Assembly: GCF_016427605.1 (NCBI RefSeq)
Contig: NZ_JAELXQ010000002.1
Coordinates: 744,001-808,000, forward strand
Direction of reading: 5' to 3'
DNA: 64,000 nucleotides
Source: Ochrobactrum sp. Q0168
Lineage (GTDB): Bacteria > Pseudomonadota > Alphaproteobacteria > Rhizobiales > Rhizobiaceae
Below, one piece after another: positions 60,519-64,000 of this stretch (the stretch's first letter is position 1; every line of letters starts with the position of its first letter). The translations under genes were made by a program, and so were the position numbers. The notes beneath the pieces were generated by a model. The model searched no databases and had not been told where the DNA came from. It saw only the letters and a program-made list of their open reading frames with translations.

Positions 60519-60550
60519 AAAAAGCCGCCGGAGCGATCCGGCGGCTTTTT
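60519..60550 (+). terminator. Intrinsic terminator after leuC
   Basis: AAAAAGCCGCCGGA pairs with TCCGGCGGCTTTTT around GCGA. It lies 22 bases after the leuC stop. Confidence 0.9.
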
Positions 60551-60711
60551 CTTTACGCTCTGTTCTCAATAGAAATATCGAAAACAAAAGCCTCAAACAG
60601 CAATGCTCTTATAAGCTTCTTCATGGTTTCCTCGCATATTCCCTGTATAGGGGAGTGCTGTTAGATTAGTATTTTCTTATTTGACTGCGCTGCGAACGGA
60701 AAAAGGCATTC

Positions 60712-61932
60712 ATGGGCGGGGCCGATTTCATTCTCATCATCAACATGACCGTTTCCGGTCTGTTTGCTTTTGCGTTTTTCGGCATTGCCGTTTATGCGCA
60801 AGGCAATAGGGCGGCGCGCGTCTTCGCGATCGGCTTCGTCTTTGCGATGCTTTATTTCCTGAGCGAGCTGGCCATGCCGTCCATGCCCAGCCAGCAACTC
60901 GGCTATATGCTCGCCTTCGCGGCCTATCTCATGACGCTGGTGTGTCTCGTCATCGGCTTAGCGCGCATGTATGCCGCGCCGGTGCCATGGAAGATGCTCG
61001 GCCTGCTGGTGTTTGTGTCACTGGCGCTGATCTACGCCATTTACGGCATTGCGCGCAGCACCTGGACGGGTTCGTTTCTCTACCAGACGCCTTATTTCCT
61101 GGCATTGGCGCTTGCCGTATGGGTTATTCTGCGTTGGAGCGGGCGGGGCGCGGTTGATATGTTGATGGCAGCGCTCTTTGCCTTGAGTGCGTTGCATTTT
61201 CTCATGAAGCCTGTGCTCGCCAGCGCATCGGGCGGCGCGGGCGCAGAGCCGAATGATTATGTAAATACCGCCTATGCGCTGCTGGCCCAGTCGATTGGCG
61301 CGGGACTGTCGGTTGCGGCAGGGCTTCTGCTGCTGTTGAGCCTGATGCGCGCGCTGCTCTCGGACATGACCATTCGCTCCGAAACGGACGAACTTTCCGC
61401 ACTGCTCAATCGCCGCGGCTTTGCATTGCGGGCAGAAGCGGCCATCGATAAGGCGAAGCGGTCGCAGAAGATCCTTTCGCTCGTGGTTTGCGATATCGAT
61501 TATTTCAAACTCATCAATGATAATTACGGTCATGCTCTGGGCGACCGTGTCATTGCAGCCTTTGCTGCCGAGTTGCGCAAGACGGCTGTTGCCCGCGGCG
61601 GCTTTGCCGCCCGCATGGGCGGCGAGGAATTTGCGGTGCTGCTGCCGGGAAGCACCATTCAGACGGCGTCGCGCTGCGCCGACGGTATGCGTCTGGCATG
61701 CGGCACAATCCAGATTCCGAGCCATAGTGGCGATATCGATTTCACCGCCAGCTTCGGTGTCGCGGAGATGGAATTCGACGACATGTTTTCCGATCTCTAC
61801 AAGCGGGCTGACGGCGCGCTCTATGAGGCGAAAAAGGGCGGCCGCAATTGCGTGCGCGCAGCCTCACCGATTATCTCTGATGAGAATGTCGTGGAGTTTC
61901 GCCCGTCAGGCTCCGCCCGCACGCGCGGATAA
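60712..61932 (+). CDS. Membrane-bound GGDEF protein (putative diguanylate cyclase)
   Basis: A 406-residue protein. Residues about 1-215 form six or seven hydrophobic segments, an integral sensing domain without a recognised name. The GGDEF domain covers about 235-390: CDIDYFKLINDNYGHALGD holds the metal and nucleotide site and GGEEF (in RMGGEEFAVLLPG) the active site. No RxxD inhibitory site is seen at the usual five residues upstream. It should synthesise cyclic di-GMP at the inner membrane. The signal it senses is unknown. Confidence 0.92.
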   Translation: MGGADFILIINMTVSGLFAFAFFGIAVYAQGNRAARVFAIGFVFAMLYFLSELAMPSMPSQQLGYMLAFAAYLMTLVCLVIGLARMYAAPVPWKMLGLLVFVSLALIYAIYGIARSTWTGSFLYQTPYFLALALAVWVILRWSGRGAVDMLMAALFALSALHFLMKPVLASASGGAGAEPNDYVNTAYALLAQSIGAGLSVAAGLLLLLSLMRALLSDMTIRSETDELSALLNRRGFALRAEAAIDKAKRSQKILSLVVCDIDYFKLINDNYGHALGDRVIAAFAAELRKTAVARGGFAARMGGEEFAVLLPGSTIQTASRCADGMRLACGTIQIPSHSGDIDFTASFGVAEMEFDDMFSDLYKRADGALYEAKKGGRNCVRAASPIISDENVVEFRPSGSARTRG

Positions 61933-61935
61933 GGC

Positions 61936-62301
61936 TCAACAGCCCGGATGATCCAGCACCGGCGTTTCGCCCCTATCCAGCCCAACCATGAATGAGCGTC
62001 CGCGCAAAACGACAGCGCTTTCACAGCTGCTGTTCGCAGGGCTGACGATATAGGCGACAGCCTTGTCCTGCGGCGCGGTGATGGTCGTTTCGCCCTGCAT
62101 CCGGCGTGGGATCGGCAAGGTCGGGTCTTTATGCGCTGCACCGACACGGATGATCTTGGCGCCGCCATCCGCCTTCTGCATGATGAGGTTTCCAGACGCG
62201 TCGGCATAGCGCAAGGTGGTGTCGGCGGATGCCGTCGCGACCCAGCCAAAAACCCCAAGCGTACATGAAGCCAGCAAAGCTGTTCTGTTTCGTTTTGCCA
62301 T
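61936..62301 (-). CDS. Exported hypothetical protein
   Basis: ATG 62301 gives 121 residues with a signal peptide (ALLASCTLGVFGWVATASA, cleavage before DTTL). The mature domain of about 95 residues has a beta-rich look (TTLRYADASGNLIMQKADGG) and two cysteines (SSCESAV and the C-terminal HPGC) that could form a disulfide. No family recognised. It converges on the GGDEF gene with stops three bases apart. Confidence 0.75.
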   Translation of the reverse strand: MAKRNRTALLASCTLGVFGWVATASADTTLRYADASGNLIMQKADGGAKIIRVGAAHKDPTLPIPRRMQGETTITAPQDKAVAYIVSPANSSCESAVVLRGRSFMVGLDRGETPVLDHPGC

Positions 62302-62470
62302 GGCCCGTTTCACCTTTGCCGTCTGACGCAAAAAGAGTTCCCGTTCATCTTAACTCTTTCTTTACCTTTGTCATCCGTGCTGGCTACAATCGCATAAGCC
62401 TTTGCGCAACTGCTTCGCGGCGCTGTGACCAAAGGCGACTTGAACCGCCCCGAAGGCCAAGGAATGTTCA

Positions 62471-62929
62471 ATGACCAAAGATCATGCCGTCGATATTGCG
62501 CATCTTCATCTTCGTGATGCCCACGAATTTGCGCCGCTGCTTGCCAGCTATGCGCAGGCGCTCAAGCGCGGCGCGCCGCGCCGTCCCGACGATTATTACG
62601 CCGAGCATCTTTTGCAGGACCGCGCCACCGAAATTCTTGGCGCGCGCGTGGACGGTAATCTGGTCGGCTTCGTGATTTTCTACGATCTGCCGGAGCCGGT
62701 TTCGGGCCTGCGCGCAGGGCAGGTGGATCATATCTATGTCCATCACGATCATCGCGGCAAAGGCATTGCCAAGGCGCTGATCGACCTGCTGGCCGACAAG
62801 GCGGAAGAACGCAGCTGGTCCAAGCTGGTGCTCAATGCGCCGCGCGTGCCGGAAGACGGGCGCAAGCTCTATGAGCAGATCGCGACGGCGGCTGACTGGT
62901 CGAGCTATGTGATTCGATTCGGCGCCTGA
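62471..62929 (+). CDS. GNAT-family acetyltransferase
   Basis: A 152-residue GNAT protein of usual length. The acetyl-CoA-binding motif A is VHHDHRGKGIAKALIDLL, preceded by the beta strand AGQVDHIYVHHD. It should acetylate an amine of a small molecule or protein. The N-terminus IAHLHLRDAHEFAPLLASYA is typical of the fold. Substrate unknown. It stands alone before the sdh operon. Confidence 0.9.
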   Translation: MTKDHAVDIAHLHLRDAHEFAPLLASYAQALKRGAPRRPDDYYAEHLLQDRATEILGARVDGNLVGFVIFYDLPEPVSGLRAGQVDHIYVHHDHRGKGIAKALIDLLADKAEERSWSKLVLNAPRVPEDGRKLYEQIATAADWSSYVIRFGA

Positions 62930-63062
62930 TGCGTCTTTGCTAAAGTTGATGAAATTACACATGTTTTTTGAAATTGCGGCCTTCAAACGATTGAAGGCCG
63001 CAATCACGTGAAAGTGTCGCAAAGGTGCGACCAATTGTTAGTCTTTTCGTGAAAAAGCTTCT
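62930..63062. other. Intergenic region between the GNAT and sdhC genes (left part)
   Basis: The complete gap runs 62930-63296 (367 bases). It contains a perfect 12-base-pair stem with a 4-base loop, TGCGGCCTTCAA/TTGAAGGCCGCA, at 62975-63002. That hairpin has no U-tract on either strand, so it is not a clear terminator. No coding frame was recognised. Confidence 0.55.
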
Positions 63063-63091
63063 TTGACGTGATGGTAAAAGAGCAGTAGAAA
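63063..63091 (+). promoter_or_regulatory. Candidate promoter of the sdh operon
   Basis: TTGACG (63063-63068) and TAGAAA (63086-63091) are separated by 17 bases. The leader to sdhC would be about 200 bases. No further operator was recognised. Confidence 0.55.
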
Positions 63092-63296
63092 GCGGCACAT
63101 AAGGCCGTATTCCACGGTCTCGCCATATTTATTGGTTCGTGCCGACGCAGCATCGAAAATTCCGGTTCATTGCGTAGAGCGCGACTTTAAAACTGGGTTT
63201 TTAAGAACCCGCCATCCGGTGTGCCAGACCGATTATCGTCAGAGGCATGCCGGGGGAGAAACGTCAGGGAAGCCCCACGAGAGGCCAGCGAGAACC

Positions 63297-63695
63297 ATGA
63301 CACAACCGACCGTAACGCGTCAGCGTCCTTTGTCGCCGCACATGACCATCTACCGGTGGCCAGTGACCATGACGATGTCCATTTTGCATCGTGTCACGGG
63401 CGGCGCCCTCTATTTCGGCACCCTGCTTCTTGCAGCCTGGCTGATTTCGGCAGCCGTTGGCGAAGAGTGCTTCAATGCCGTCAACGCCGTGTTCGGCTCC
63501 TGGATCGGCCAGCTTGTGCTGTTCGGCTATACCTGGGCGCTGCTGCACCATCTGGCTGGCGGCGTTCGTCATTTTATCTGGGATGCCGGTTCCGGTCTCG
63601 AAAAGCACACCGCTTCCAGGATTGCCTGGGTTACGGTTGTCTTCTCGGTCATCGCTACGATCCTCGTCTGGGTCGTCGCTTACTCGGTGCGCTAG
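63297..63695 (+). CDS. sdhC: Succinate dehydrogenase cytochrome b556 subunit
   Basis: ATG 63297 gives 132 residues; an open frame upstream to 63132 has no SdhC-like sequence. The family signature SILHRVTGGALYFG is near residue 27, and HHLAGGVRHFIWDAG holds a heme-ligand histidine. There are three transmembrane helices. It anchors the succinate dehydrogenase complex to the membrane and helps bind heme and quinone. sdhD starts 12 bases after its stop, with GGAGG in between. Confidence 0.95.
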   Translation: MTQPTVTRQRPLSPHMTIYRWPVTMTMSILHRVTGGALYFGTLLLAAWLISAAVGEECFNAVNAVFGSWIGQLVLFGYTWALLHHLAGGVRHFIWDAGSGLEKHTASRIAWVTVVFSVIATILVWVVAYSVR

Positions 63696-63707
63696 GAGGC
63701 CAATCCC

Positions 63708-64000
63708 ATGAGCGGTTCGAATAACGATATGCGCACGCCTCTTGGCAAGGTTCGCGGTCTTGGCTCCGCCAAGGAAGGCACCGGCCATTTCTGGTATCAG
63801 CGCGTGACGGCAGTGGCTCTGGTGCCGCTGGTTCTCTTTTTCATCGGCCTGGTGATTTCGCTCAATGGCGCAAGCTTTGCGGAAGTCCGGGCTGCTCTCT
63901 CGCATCCCATTACGGCCATTGTCATGGCGCTGTTCGTTCTGACCGGCGTCTATCACATGCGTCTGGGCATGCAGGTTATTATCGAAGATTATGTGCATGG
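63708..64000 (+). CDS. sdhD: Succinate dehydrogenase membrane anchor subunit (partial)
   Basis: ATG 63708 follows GGAGG and opens a frame that runs off the right edge after about 97 residues. RTPLGKVRGLGSAKEGTGHFW is the family N-terminus and HMRLGMQVIIEDYVHG, near the visible end, holds the heme-ligand histidine region. Two or three transmembrane segments are visible. sdhA and sdhB are expected beyond the window. Confidence 0.93.
   Translation, partial: MSGSNNDMRTPLGKVRGLGSAKEGTGHFWYQRVTAVALVPLVLFFIGLVISLNGASFAEVRAALSHPITAIVMALFVLTGVYHMRLGMQVIIEDYVH

Overview
The window is a contiguous stretch of an alphaproteobacterial chromosome, most likely Brucellaceae (Brucella in the broad sense, probably an Ochrobactrum-type strain). 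The best evidence is an Omp19-type lipoprotein (38739-39284), a hallmark Brucella outer-membrane protein that differs from the classical Brucella version only in its proline-rich segment. The gene orders mdh-sucCD-sucAB-lpd, dapF-mtaB-ftsY-yciB, aroK-aroB-BolA-J-domain-cobST and sdhCD also fit Rhizobiales, as do several families of dispersed palindromic repeats. These assignments come from recognising protein families in the translated sequence; no database search was run.

Layout. 1-336: start of an ABC substrate-binding protein running off the left edge. 459-11700: the accessory part, a sugar- or alcohol-type catabolic locus. A DUF993 gene is divergent from a LacI regulator, which leads a tightly packed run: Gfo/Idh dehydrogenase, propionate-type CoA-transferase, enoyl-CoA hydratase, aldehyde dehydrogenase, GMC oxidoreductase, SDR, second GMC oxidoreductase. 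Two matching LacI operators lie in the divergent promoter region. The genes suggest stepwise oxidation of an alcohol or sugar to an acid, then CoA activation, but the substrate cannot be read from sequence. 11697-14491: GFA-like protein, SDR, tRNA-Arg(CCT) and an M20 amidohydrolase. 14754-18640: a D,D-carboxypeptidase, a His-rich CobW-type GTPase, a TusA-like protein and an L,D-transpeptidase lipoprotein.

18947-23405: accA, xerD, aroK-aroB and a BolA protein. 23594-27517: J-domain protein and cobS-cobT cobaltochelatase genes. 27545-28638: a yhhQ-type queuosine-precursor transporter gene behind a preQ1-I riboswitch, next to rpmB. 28998-34003: DUF3108 protein, a MerR regulator divergent from a Zn/Cd/Pb-type P-ATPase across a typical MerR promoter, an exported protein and gloB. 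34039-38362: dapF-mtaB-ftsY-yciB, a translationally coupled minus-strand operon. 38739-40549: omp19 and zapE.

41106-52203: the TCA-cycle block mdh-sucC-sucD-sucA-sucB, then MAPEG, LysE and exported-protein genes, then lpd. Upstream of mdh is an 18-bp dyad beside a TATAAT box. 52363-54751: small membrane protein, TraB/GumN protein and xerC. 54959-58877: rimM-trmD-DUF4260, an opposing NCS1 permease, and rplS. 59087-62929: leuC, a GGDEF membrane protein, a small exported protein and a GNAT acetyltransferase. 63297-64000: sdhC and the start of sdhD, running off the right edge.

Most of the window is ordinary housekeeping sequence. I saw no insertion sequences, prophage, CRISPR array, toxin-antitoxin pair or clear pseudogene. 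The points worth a second look are the uncharacterised catabolic operon, the compact riboswitch whose pseudoknot includes the start codon, the dyad at the mdh promoter, and the repeats that repeatedly begin exactly at stop codons.
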